Assembly: GCA_021234155.1 (NCBI GenBank)
Contig: JAJEKV010000002.1
Location: 3,926,586 to 3,990,585, forward strand
Reading direction: 5' to 3'
DNA: 64,000 bases
From: Isoetes taiwanensis
Lineage: Eukaryota > Streptophyta > Lycopodiopsida > Isoetales > Isoetaceae
Position 1 is the first letter of the stretch, and each line of letters starts with the position of its first letter. A program made the translations under genes and the position numbers. The notes beneath the pieces are model-generated. The model saw only the letters and a list, made by a program, of their open reading frames with translations. It was not told the origin of the DNA and searched no databases. Positions 1 through 11,156 of the stretch are shown in pieces.

Positions 1-245
1 AGAATCTAAAGGAATCCAAGAGAATCTACATAGAATCACAGGGAGTCTAGGTGAACCTTGAGACAATCTTTGGGAATCTATGGCAATCTCAATAGAATCT
101 ATGGGAATCTTAGAAAAATCTTTGAGAATTTAGGTGAATCCAAGGGAATCTTCATAAAATCTTTGATAATATAGGGGAATCTAGGTGAATCTTTATCAAA
201 ATTGAATGAATCTAGGGAATCTACATAGAATCTTGAGGAATGTAT
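1..245. repeat. Degenerate GAATCT array (block 1)
   Basis: The stretch is built from imperfect 7-15 bp units of the form GGAATCTA, GAATCTTTGA or GAATCTAGG. The same unit forms larger arrays at 610-950, 18540-19560, 37260-37500 and 38640-39340. No reading frame here is plausible as a gene; short frames are by-products of the repeat. Confidence 0.85.
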
Positions 246-609
246 GCGAAGGTGTGTTTTGCAGGGTCGGCTTCACACAATCCTTCATAGGGTGGATTTG
301 GTATTGCCAATCTTTAGTCGTTAGACCAAAAGGGAAGGAAAAATCCTACCATTATTCTGTTAATTAAATTGTATTTTTTTATATTAAAGGAGGTGAGGTG
401 GCACCATCATAAATAAAAAAAAAGTAATGAGGTGGCAAAAACATTTTACAAGTGCACTTTCTAGGAAGCTTCCTTTTTCATAACGGCCTTCAAAGGCCCG
501 TAACTTGCTGCAAAGGGTCGGAAGGTGAGGCCCACATCTTTGGATTCCTCTCGTCGAGAGCTTTCCAATGAGTGATGCTTTGGCATTCTGTCGTAGTTGG
601 AGTCAATGT

Positions 610-955
610 GATCGAATTCTAAGAATCTTCTTGGAATCTTAGAATTTTATGGAATCTACAGTAATTTATGGGAATCTAGGGGAATCTTCATAGAATCTTT
701 GAGATTCTAGAAGAATCTCAAGAGAAATCTTGGAGAATCTATAGGAATCACAAGAGAATCTTTGAGAATCTTGGGGAATCTTAATGGAATCTTGAAGAAT
801 ATAGGAGGATCTACATAGAAACTTGAAGAATCTAGAGAAACCTTGGGATCTCAAGATCTTAAGGAATAATGGAAAAATTTGACGAGAATCTTAAGGAATT
901 TATGGAAATCTCAAGAGAATCTTTGAGAATCCAATACAATCTAAGAGATATATCT
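610..955. repeat. Degenerate GAATCT array (block 2)
   Basis: Same unit family as the first block, separated from it by about 360 bp of non-repetitive AT-rich sequence (246-609) in which I see no gene. The array ends shortly before an (AT)n palindrome, an arrangement also seen at the right end of the array near 19640. Confidence 0.85.
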
Positions 956-1009
956 CTGTATTTAGCTTCTAGCTGGATTTGTACAGTCCCTAACTCGTAC
1001 AGACCCTAC

Positions 1010-1023
1010 ATAGTACAAAGACT

Positions 1024-1093
<70 letters not shown>

Positions 1094-1107
1094 AGTCTTT
1101 GTACTAT
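1010..1107. repeat. 98-bp perfect palindrome with (AT)n core
   Basis: A 17-bp arm (1010-1026, ATAGTACAAAGACTTGT) is followed by 64 bp of alternating AT and then by the exact inverse complement of the arm (1091-1107). The whole block is self-complementary and could extrude as a cruciform. It may be an AT expansion inside a short inverted-repeat element, but no target duplication was found. Confidence 0.85.
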
Positions 1108-2350
1108 CAATGGGTTTATCAATGATGGCTGATGAACATCGAGGAATAAAGTTCGAGATTAAGCTGATCAGTGCGTAAAGTTCAATATGCATTTAGTCTA
1201 AAGACACAAAGATTTAAACTCAATTCCTCGCACAATAGCCATTCAAAGGTGGTCACCGTTTTTTATTAATACCTCTTAATGAATAGTCGAGTGAAATTTA
1301 ATACCTCTCGGTGAATACCTCTCTGTGCAAAATACAACTTTGTAGTATTTCTCGTATAATGTAGTCATAGGATTTCTAGCAGTCAGAAGTTCACCATTGT
1401 ATATTAGAACTGAAGACATGCCTTTTTTCCTTCCATGCTATTAATTACAAAAATAGTGGACACCATTGTCAATTGAGTAATTCCTATTAGAAATATCAAT
1501 TTCTGGTCATTCGAGCCACAGCATATGGTTTCTTTACAACATAAAATCCATCAATTGATCAACAAGTTGTACGTGAAAAAGGTATTTTTTATGTCTTTTA
1601 GTTATGTCGCAATGTGATTTAGCTCTTAGTAGTGATTGCTTAAAAGTAAACGTTATTGTTGTGCTCCGTCATATGTCCTCATGGATGCTGCCAATGTGGC
1701 ATGACGTAAAAATACTATCTATCTATATAACTAAAGGCATCCTAAAATCGCAGTTCTTCTCACCAAAAGGACTACTATAAGCACATTCTCTACTCACGTT
1801 GAATGTAAATTTCTCCATAATGAATACACCATCACATCCAATGCACATATAGACAACCTAAATAAATGCATGTATATAGCCATGAGTGAGAGAACACAAT
1901 AACAACATATTTTTCTCTCCATTTCAAACTGATACAAAACAAGAGTTCACTCTGATCTTCCAACATACAAACCTTACACAAGTCAAAATAAAGTCGTTCT
2001 TATTGTTCTTGTTTACTGCTAACACCTCAAAGCGCATCCAAAACTCCTTTGCACCTATCTACAGCATAAAAATATGGTTAAAGTAAATAGGCAATCAAGC
2101 CCATTTCCAACAAACTAAAAATGAATGGTGGCCTCTACAGAGCACAAACAGCCCCCACAATCACCATATCTGCACTAGTATTTTCTACCTTCATTCAAGA
2201 ATCTAGGAATCTGTGGTTCTAGATCATAAAGTACTAAGTTTTGCATAGCCAATAGCCTTGGGTGCACCATCAATGCTAATTCTTTTGACATTACTTCATT
2301 TTTAATCATGTCCTTCAGGCAATCAAGAATATGCACAAAGACGGCCTGGT
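1108..2350. other. No recognisable gene
   Basis: AT-rich sequence. The only frames are short and have no compositional or motif support. I see no repeats of note. Confidence 0.5.
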
Positions 2351-2409
2351 TATTTTATCAATAGCTTGTACGTGGCAAGGGCAAAGCAAATTGAAGAAAG
2401 CAATCAAAA

Positions 2410-5400
2410 GAAGTTAAACCTGCATCAAATCGTTGTCTTGCCCTGTTGAATACAAAATGCAAGCTCCGCCATAGCGCCTTAGTAGAAATCGATCTATAAT
2501 AAGCAGGAGCCCTAATATATATCTTGATAGTTGTCATATGCAGTCTTAACATTCCAAATCTGTAACATCACAATAAGATGTACATATGCATTAGTGAGCT
2601 CAACTAAAAATAAGACAGAACTGACTACCTGAATTGATCCGTCTGCTAGTCCTAATACTTATAACATCTGTCAGATTTATTGATTCATGCAGGAACAGAT
2701 TAGCAAATCCCAGAACACTTGCAACCCTTGCCAAAGCCCAAATTTAACCCTGTCGAAATGGCCCCAAAGAGGTATTCTGAAATATTCTGCAGGGTTCTTT
2801 CCAATCCTAGACTCCTTATTGTATTGCTTAGCAGCAGGAAAGCTTTGTTCCTCATATATACTTGATCCATCCTTTGCTTGATATCTTAACAGTTATACTC
2901 TTAAACTGGGTAGCATGGTAATTGCGATCAGGAACAATTCATAAACTATAAACTAACAACAGCATAAAAACAAAGGAAAACTTTGCAAACAGAGTTCATA
3001 TGCGAATATCCTAGAGAACCCTCCCTTCCTTCTAGAATGCACAAAAAGATAACACTAGAAGCATGTGTTTGCAACTTCAGATCGGTATAATAGGTTAGAA
3101 AGCTTACCCTAAGCATTAAAAAGGTAAACTTTTGTCTGTTCCCCTGGGCATGCATTCCAATCGATCTTCGAAGATCGGAAAGTGTGCTGGTGTTGGATAT
3201 AGTCACTACAGCAATAAGTCCTCCTCCAAAGGACTCCCATTTTGCATAGACTTGCAGATCCTTCTGCTGTTTAACCTGGGTTCTTCCACATTTTCATGGA
3301 TCTGCCCTACATTTTCGTATGTGTGTCCTTCATTGTCAATATTATTGCACGGCTCCTTTGGGAAGCATTTTTCCAGACTTTGTAAAACCTTGCATGTGTA
3401 GCGTTTGTCGTGAAGGCAAAAGCCCAAGGCTTTTTTATTTTTGGACAGTATATTTGAATACAGACCAGGCTGAAGTTCCTGATAAGCAACCATTTTTGTA
3501 ATAAAAGCATGTGCCACATACACCACATTCTTCAAATCCGATTTTAACACCACATGAAACATATTGTATTTTGAATCACGATTGAAAGGCATCAAACACC
3601 CGTACTTGGTCATTGTACGTAACGTAGCCAGCATATCTTTCCAAGCGCACCATTGGCATCTGGCCAACCAACTTGTTTAGACAAATATAAGAAATAACAG
3701 ACCCTGCCTGCATGGTCGTACCACAGACCCAGATCTCAAACTATATACAGACAGAGCTCAAGCTTCAAGATCGCATACCATAACGCAAGCCGGATTCCAA
3801 AATTTCAATGGATAAGAAGCCGCCATAACCAGAATGTCATAGACAGAATGCATCGTTGAATCCAGAGCTTCGCCATGGCGCCAGTTGCAGCTCCGCCATT
3901 GCCGTCTCCATCGCTTGGCTTTGCAATATGATATAGACAATTACAGCTTGAAATAAGTGTCGTTGATCTATCAAAACATATCGAGGACCCCAAGGACTCT
4001 CATTAGATCTAGCAAGCTCTTCCAAAGGTATGCCTGTTCAAGACTGGATAAATTTGCATTAAGTAAAAACATTAGCAGCAATAAATAACGTTTCCATGGG
4101 AACTCCACACTAGATCAGAGGAACTTCTTGCTACCCAAATAATCCAATGGTTTCTACAGTGGCTTTCGTCTGATAACTATCACTATGTGCAACATGGAAG
4201 AAATATGGATGCTCGTACTCTAATGTATTGGGGTCTGTCGCAGAAAATGTTGTAAGAGGTACCTAATAGCTCCTGCCATATGAGATATGAAGTGAGAGAC
4301 CACAGATGCATCGAAAGGATAATACAATCAGAGTAGCTGCATTAAAGGACTGCCATAGCCAGCAAAAGGGCCCAAAAATGCCCAAGCGGACAGAAGAACA
4401 GGGAAAAATGCAAAACAAAGCGAAATTTAATCCAAACATTTAATCACAACATGTGACTTTCCTAGACTCTGATACTGTACCAGCCATCTGCAATACAATG
4501 AAGACATCATGTCCATAGCAGTCTAGGAATCCGTGGCCTAGAGTAGCACACATCACGATCTATAATCAAAGGAGTCAGAGAAACAACTTGCTTTCTGTGC
4601 TCAACAAAACTAGTTAAACCATGGACATTGGTAATCTTGCCCTATCGCACAGTAAGAAAAACATCATGAAGCATTAGCTATTTAATTTATTATTTAACTT
4701 GTTTTTCGTATATGTACTGGCAGATTAGCTATTTAATTTATTATTTAACTTGTTTTTCGTATATGTACTGGCAGATGCATTAGCAGAACAGCAAGCTATT
4801 ATGCAATGAGTTTGACTATCTTGCACCTTGAATGCTTCAGCAAGAACATCAAACATGTCTCTTTCCGTTAATTCTGTTTGCTTCTTATAATTCTGTCACA
4901 TAAAACTGCCCAGTGAATTTTGCAGAAATAGCAAGAAAAAATGCCAAATGAAAAGAACAAATAGCCAAATGAAATCTGGAATAGCCAGAGCGATCCGAAT
5001 ACTGATGAACATTAATAGGATTTGGATGCTTCTAAAACCCAAGCATCGCCATGCACAACATGCATTAAGGGAAGCACAGCACTGCCTATGAGACGGATAT
5101 AAATCCTACCTCTCATCTGGACATCCCAAAAATAATCCATGAGCACACGAACTAGCATCAGGCCTGTCATAAACATCAAATGGTCATAAACATTTTGAGA
5201 AGAACATTATGCATCTTAGAGCTAATATATGAGAAGCAATATAGAACAAAATAAACTGCAAAGAAAATCTACACCTACCAGCTGTCTCCACCTATGGCTT
5301 CATCTGCAGTTGAATCGACCAAGCCAATAAAAGAAGAATGTGTGAAAACGGTCTCCGATGCAACGCCATCTTTGTACTTGGCTTGATGGGGAAGACAGGC

Positions 5401-7900
5401 ATCATATGAGGCCGGGCATCAAGCACGGTCATGATGCAATCATGGTTTTGAATGAAACAAACCCAGAGAATCATGGAAAAAAAAAAGATCAATGAACTTC
5501 ACAATTGCCACCAATGTAGACTGCAGTAGATCAAAATGTGGTGTAAATAGATTAATATGGTATCTTTACTATATAAAAAGATGGAAGTACATAATTAACA
5601 GCATCCACGAGGTTAAGATTGTCACTGAAACACATGAAGGAAGCCTGTGCTAACATGTGATAACAACTATGTTTATTTATGCCACCTAAAAGCGCATTTC
5701 AATAGAATTTTGGCTGCATGATGTACTGAGACTTACCACATAAAGATGTGAGGCTTAATAGCAATACTAGACAATATGATTGACGGGATAAAAAAAAGCA
5801 AGACCCCAAGGTGTAAATTACCAATTGTGCTACTCTGGTTGGAGAGATCTGCAAAGCCCAGATCCAGATGCTGACAGCACACATCATAACAAAGCTTCCA
5901 AAACTTCCAACTGTTAAGGTTGTTCCGAGGAAGCTTTGCTTGTTCTCCAAGTGCCAAATATGAAGGCAATCTAGAAACAATAGATGGCATAATTACTGAT
6001 ACCAGTAAAACGAATTGTAGATTCATGATGCAGGTATTTTTAACCCTTATGAAAAATTCAAAGGTTTACAATACCTTCCACCATCGACCATATTTCGCAG
6101 ATGAATGACAATCCATGCCCACGAAATCCCAACATCCAATTCCGCAAGCAGAATAGATAACAGCTCTCCGGCCAAGAAAAGCAGTCCTATAAGCTGGGCC
6201 ATTCACCTTCAAAATCTATAATTGACATTGGACCAGAATTTAACTTAACTCCTTAATTCAATTATCCACTTCTTCAAGCCAAATCTCAGTAGTTAGCTTA
6301 GGCTGAGTGCTGCATTGGCCTTCTGACCAAGCTCAAGGACCACTTCAAACTCTGAGCCAGGTAAAACCCAAGAGAAAAAACCCAAAATGCGTACTCACAA
6401 ATCATGGCATCAGCAAGGCAACCTGGAGAAACAAAACTAGAACGACCCACTTATAACGTACAATACCAACTGCTAAATGATCTGCAAGCCATCTAGCATG
6501 TTCTGATATAGCAAAAAAGAGGCCCAACAGAATCTAGAACATGACTGACATAGCAAGCCAGGGACGAGAATTAGATCCATATTCCGTGAGGCTTTCAAAG
6601 ATAAAACCTCTTGCCGAAGTTCTAACGCCAGGCAACCATATAAACATGGATGAATTTAATTCCAAATGCCTGCATTCACTCCATTAACATTCAGCTTACA
6701 AACTAAAAGCATGTAAATGGGTTAACTACCTCTTCATAATATCAACAACAGCTGTCTGTCCATCCCAAACAAGACAATGCCTATGGTCCTTGCAAGTGCA
6801 AGCTCTGTTTTGCCAACAGAAGCATTCATTTGAAAGCTTAGGGAAAGACCTAAAAGTAATGCTAGGCACACAATTTTCAATACATCTTTTCCAAATTCAT
6901 AGTACAAATGGGTTCAAATGCAGCAAAACGAATCTCCAGCTTTGATACTTTGCCATGGCTGTAGCCTCAATAATAGCAAACAGACCATATGTGGTCGCTG
7001 CCCATACCAGCCGACCCATTCTAAAATGCTTTATTCCAACCCATTAACAGTATCAACAGTTTTAACTCTAATTCTAGATCTTTCTACTTATTTTGCTCAT
7101 CAAAGTATACCAGTGGATCTTCCGGAAAAACCATACGATAGTGCTTGAAAACTATAGAACAATAGATAGAATCTAGAGATAACTACTCTGTTTTGCAAAT
7201 TTTGTTCTCAGAAAAATTACCTTCTTATTAGCTGGATATGCAATCGAATCTTGCTGGAAGCTATGCTGATGGGTATTTGAACAGCACAGTATCTTGTCCC
7301 TTAAAGCTTGTTCCACACACTATGTTAAGAAACTGAAACCCAATCATATGTTTGGCAGCATTCAGACTGGCCAAAACCGTCAGTGGGTCGCCTTCAGAGA
7401 TGCTGCTACTAAAGCTTTTACCTTAAAATTATTTAACAGATTATAAGCTAGAGAAAATCCTCCGGAGCCCTGAATCCATCTCTGATTCCGCTTTCCAAAA
7501 GCATGCCAGAGATATAATTTCGATTTCTACTGCTCAAAGAAGCACCATCCAGGCAATTTCGGCCCATTTATTGCAAAATTCGGTCGACTATGGCAGCTCC
7601 ATCATGCCGTATCCAAACTTGGTCAAAGCCTGATCAATATAACAGGCCCTTATAACCCTGAACTTTGCAGCCCAGAGGCATCGGATTTAGCAAATCCTAG
7701 GCATCACAATAGAAATTAAGAAAACAAAAAAAGCAAAACTTAAGCTTACATGCACAAGGTGCACACCATCTCTCCAATCGGCCAGTTCATAAGCTCGACC
7801 CCATTTGCAAAGAATGGTTTACCAAAGAGCTGGTAAAATTCGTACTTGAAAAATATATGGGTTTCCACTTTTTCCTGTTGAAATGAATTGAGAGGCGATT
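2410..7900 (-). pseudogene. Unrecognised spliced gene or gene remnant
   Basis: A series of short minus-strand blocks read like exons. The best is 6206-6075: 44 codons, phase 0 at both ends, acceptor TTTTGAAG and donor AAG/GTATTG, containing AYRTAFLGRRAVIYSACGIG. Others lie near 7890-7755 (FGKPFFANGVELMNWPIGEM, then a GTAAGC donor), 7640-7580, 7415-7260 (EGDPLTVLASLNAAKHMIGF), 6800-6730 (CLVWDGQTAVVDIMKR, donor GTAGTT), 6360-6300, 5380-5290 (donor GTAGGT), 3650-3206 and 2880-2700. I do not recognise a family and could not join them into one open frame. It may be one gene, several genes, or a decaying copy. TGGGCC/ACGGCC-type elements at 7990-8190 could be its promoter. Confidence 0.3.
4673..4774. 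repeat. Perfect 51-bp tandem duplication
   Basis: Two identical 51-bp units (4673-4723 and 4724-4774), each starting ATTAGCTATTTAATTTATTA and ending TACTGGCAG. Perfect identity indicates a recent duplication or a replication/assembly slip. Confidence 0.95.
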
Positions 7901-8005
7901 TGCCTTCCTGCGGGCAGCAAACAAAGCGGCGTCACGCCATGGCCGAAGCCATCGCCCTTCTCGGGGTTTAGATTCATATCTCTAGAATTTGGGGCTTTTG
8001 TTGTG

Positions 8006-8032
8006 GGCCGTCCAGATCTAAAATGGACGGCC
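8006..8032. promoter_or_regulatory. GGCCGTCCA inverted repeat in a possible promoter
   Basis: GGCCGTCCA and TGGACGGCC flank nine bases. Neighbouring sequence to about 8190 carries more GGACGG and GGGCCG/GGGCCC words, which in plants often mark promoters of housekeeping genes (site II/TCP-like). It would serve the unrecognised minus-strand blocks that begin near 7985. No transcript evidence is available. Confidence 0.25.
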
Positions 8033-8205
8033 AGGATTAAAATGTCTACATACACTCTACACACAATATCCGAGATGGACGGTCGAGATGAAATGCCCCA
8101 ATTTCAAGGGCCCAGATTAAAAGCCCCAAATAAGGGGGATGCTTGGGGTGTTACGGTGGTATCAGCCCGACCCCATCCATCTCGAGATGGGCCGTAGAGA
8201 TCAAT

Positions 8206-8227
8206 CTCTACCAACATGTTGGTAGAG
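8206..8227. repeat. 22-bp perfect palindrome next to the long repeat
   Basis: CTCTACCAACATGTTGGTAGAG reads the same on both strands. It lies 16 bp outside the left end of the 2.8-kb direct repeat of the SAP-RT element, so it may belong to the insertion site. Confidence 0.8.
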
Positions 8228-8242
8228 CTCATATAATTGTAG

Positions 8243-11028
8243 TGATAGACTAGACTAGATCAAACCAAAGATTTGACTAGACATCCAAATAGCCAAAAGC
8301 AGCTATTGGACTTATCGACCCCTAAGGGAAGCCTTAGAAGGCCCGCGAGAAATTAAAACTAACATGAAATAGTAACCAAATTGTATAAGAAATTGAAAAT
8401 ACTTTGAGTAAAATTTATCAAGTTACAATCAAAGGTGAGTACCTGTATGGTAGTCTAAAACCTATATAGAACAAGTATACAAACAGATATAACAGAATAC
8501 TGTAAACCGAATAATTCTTCAAATTTGTCGAAATTATCTCATCCACAACCATAAGAAGCAGGGAGAAGAATGTTTGGTTACCTGCAGTCAAACAGAACAC
8601 ATGTTAGCCTAATGGGTAACGTGAAATTGACTAGCGGTGTAAGCAATAAACATTCTTGGCTTTTCGATTTTTACCCTAGTAACAAGAAAGATTTAAAAGG
8701 AAATAGAAACAGAACATAAAATAATGAGTATGTATAAGAGATCATAAGAGCACCATAAACAGTTTCAGCAGGTCAAGCAATCATGTAGAACTTTAAATAT
8801 GTAACCGAATGCATGAAAATAAGGGTTAAGCTTCAATACAATAGCCTGTTAGTCATGCATGACAATGCAAACAATTCGAGGGAAGAAGACTATTCTGAAT
8901 TTATGGATCAAAAGGCTGACAAATATTAGAGATACCCAAATGCATATCTTTATAAAAATTGCTCAAAACCTAAACCTCGATTGGCCAATTCATAAGGCCT
9001 TCATGTGGGTTTTGATGCGCATCTTAATTGTAATCTACTAGATGAACAGAGTGTGTAACATAATTATTAGATTTATAATAATAGAAACAATGGATCTACT
9101 TCTGTAACAAAAGTATGTAACCTTAATTTAGGAGAATCTCCAGGTATATATAACAATTTTAATACAATCCTATAAGCTAACAAAACTAATTAACCCATTA
9201 AACTTCCGAAAACATGAATAGTATAGCAATAATAATAAGAAGCAAATCATTTAAGCTTAAAACAAAATGAATTCCTTCCAAACATCGAAAAATAGATTAG
9301 GTAGTATGTGCATAAAGATCAGGGATTATGTAAAATGTTCATAAAGATGAAATAGTAAATCTAAACCTGATTTAAAGCGGATCTTCATCCGCAATGTCAT
9401 AAATCTTCCTCAAATCCATACACAATTCAATGCTTTTGCTTTTGGATCACTAGTTCCATCAAGATTCAATTACAAAAGGCTTGAGCAGGATGAATTTTTG
9501 TGATGCTATCACCAGCCCTAACCCCATTAGGATCGATCTTATGAGCACCATAGTTCCAAAAAATGAGACTTAGAGGGTCAACTTTTGGGGTGCTGATAAT
9601 GCCCGCTTCCTCAGCACTTCAATCAATTTGTTCCTTGTGAGCCCCTTATTACCAGAGCCTTCAGGGCGGCCAGCCATAACTGAGGTAAGCAGGCATGGCA
9701 ACGCTATGTCTATTTATATGGAAATCCTAATCCAAGTTATTGGGATAATCTGCTTAATAGTAAATTGATTTCCTGATCTTAACTTACAAGAAAGCTTAAT
9801 CACAACCATGGCCATAGGATTGTACCTGTATAGATCTTATGGTAGGATCTTCCGCCAGCAATATATTACGAGCAACTGTAAATCTCTTTTTTGAGAAGGT
9901 ACGGATCTTACACCAGCTGGAGATGTCGAGATCATATGCACGATGCCGCCATAACTAGGGTTATCGCAAGCTCTCACGGCATACCCATATTTTAGGGTTT
10001 TTAAGTTTAAAAAATAATAAGGTAAAAACTAATATGTTAACATATTTTAGGCCAAGGAGTATATAAGATCAAAGGAAATAAAAGATAATAGACCAAGAAA
10101 ATCTTATATTAAGAAATATTATGCAAATAACATACCCCATAGGTTGTTAACAATATGCTCATTCCATAGGCAAAAACAGGATATAAGTTCAATTTAAACC
10201 AAAGGTGGACCATAGCCATGCCTTGTCATTGACATCCTTTGTAGGAACAAAACTTAAAGTGTTTAAATTGCAAATTCTTAAGGGTGTACTCAAATAAATG
10301 TACTCCCCTTGGGAGACCCAAAACATGTTTAGACTAAATAGCTCCTTACGGTAATTATGTCCACCCTAAGGGTAGATGATAGTTTCCATTATGGAATGTT
10401 GTCCGGCCCGGTGGAGATCAATTACACCCATGAGTTCTTAAATTTCAACCCAGATGCCGCATGGTCCATTCACGCAAATTTATGTAATATTAGGCTTCCA
10501 ACCATAACTATATTTACTTGTAATAATTTAACATGTTTTAAAGCGAAGCACGATTTATGAAATCATAAAGCAATATAAGTAAAAAAATTTCAAGCTACCA
10601 TGATATAGCAGTTAATTAAAAAAGATAAGCCTATAACCAATCAACAATTTGCCTTACGACTTTAGGATGTTAACCTTCAACGAAAATTCAAAGTATGATT
10701 TGATCAATTAGCATCAACTATAATTCTCACCCCTTAATGGGAATATGTTAGCAACCGTTACTAGAACTATTGTGCCTCATGTGGAGCCCAAATGTATGTA
10801 TGAGCACATTTTGTTTTAGATTTCAAACAAAGACTTCCATTCCATGTTCTATTTTACAAATTAGATATTAATCCTTACTAAATCACAAGTTCTGCAGAAA
10901 TGTATTTTATGACATCATGCAGCAAAATAAGTATTCTTTCCAAGCTGTCCAAGACATAGTAGTTGATTAACCCTATCATTTCACAATATCAGTCATTTAA
11001 CTCCTAATATGACAAGATGTAGAATGCA
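8243..11028 (-). repeat. Left (downstream) 2.8-kb direct repeat
   Basis: Homologous over its whole length to 15074-17875. Long blocks are identical, for example about 275 bp from 8344 against 15184, and are broken by short clusters of mismatches and indels. The counterpart of the SAP-like exon (about 9680-9365) has a matching ATG but is frameshifted and stops early, so this copy is non-coding. It lies downstream of the RT in element orientation. Confidence 0.9.
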
Positions 11029-11091
11029 TATATATATATCCCTGCCTCCTACCGGAAGGCAAAAGGAGTCCCAAAGCATGCAAAAAGGATT

Positions 11092-11123
11092 GGAGGATCC
11101 CTTTGCAAGCAAAGGGACCCTCC
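11092..11123 (-). terminator. 15-bp-stem hairpin after the RT stop
   Basis: GGAGGATCCCTTTGC is followed after two bases by GCAAAGGGACCCTCC: a 15-bp stem with one non-Watson-Crick pair. It sits 34 bp beyond the RT stop codon and 64 bp before the left direct repeat. It could be a 3'-end RNA signal for the element (RT recognition or RNA stability). The function is inferred from position only. Confidence 0.5.
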
Positions 11124-11156
11124 TGCCAACTAAATGAACATTTACAATAATAAAGG

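Noticed and set aside
1-955. Possible CRISPR-like or centromeric array
   Set aside because: The GAATCT units are short, degenerate and without spacers of constant length; the genome is eukaryotic, and a 1-kb array gives no support for a centromere.
869-1192. Frames rich in Ile-Tyr on both strands
   Set aside because: They are translations of the (AT)n tract; the same happens at 17844-18050 and 19565-19860.
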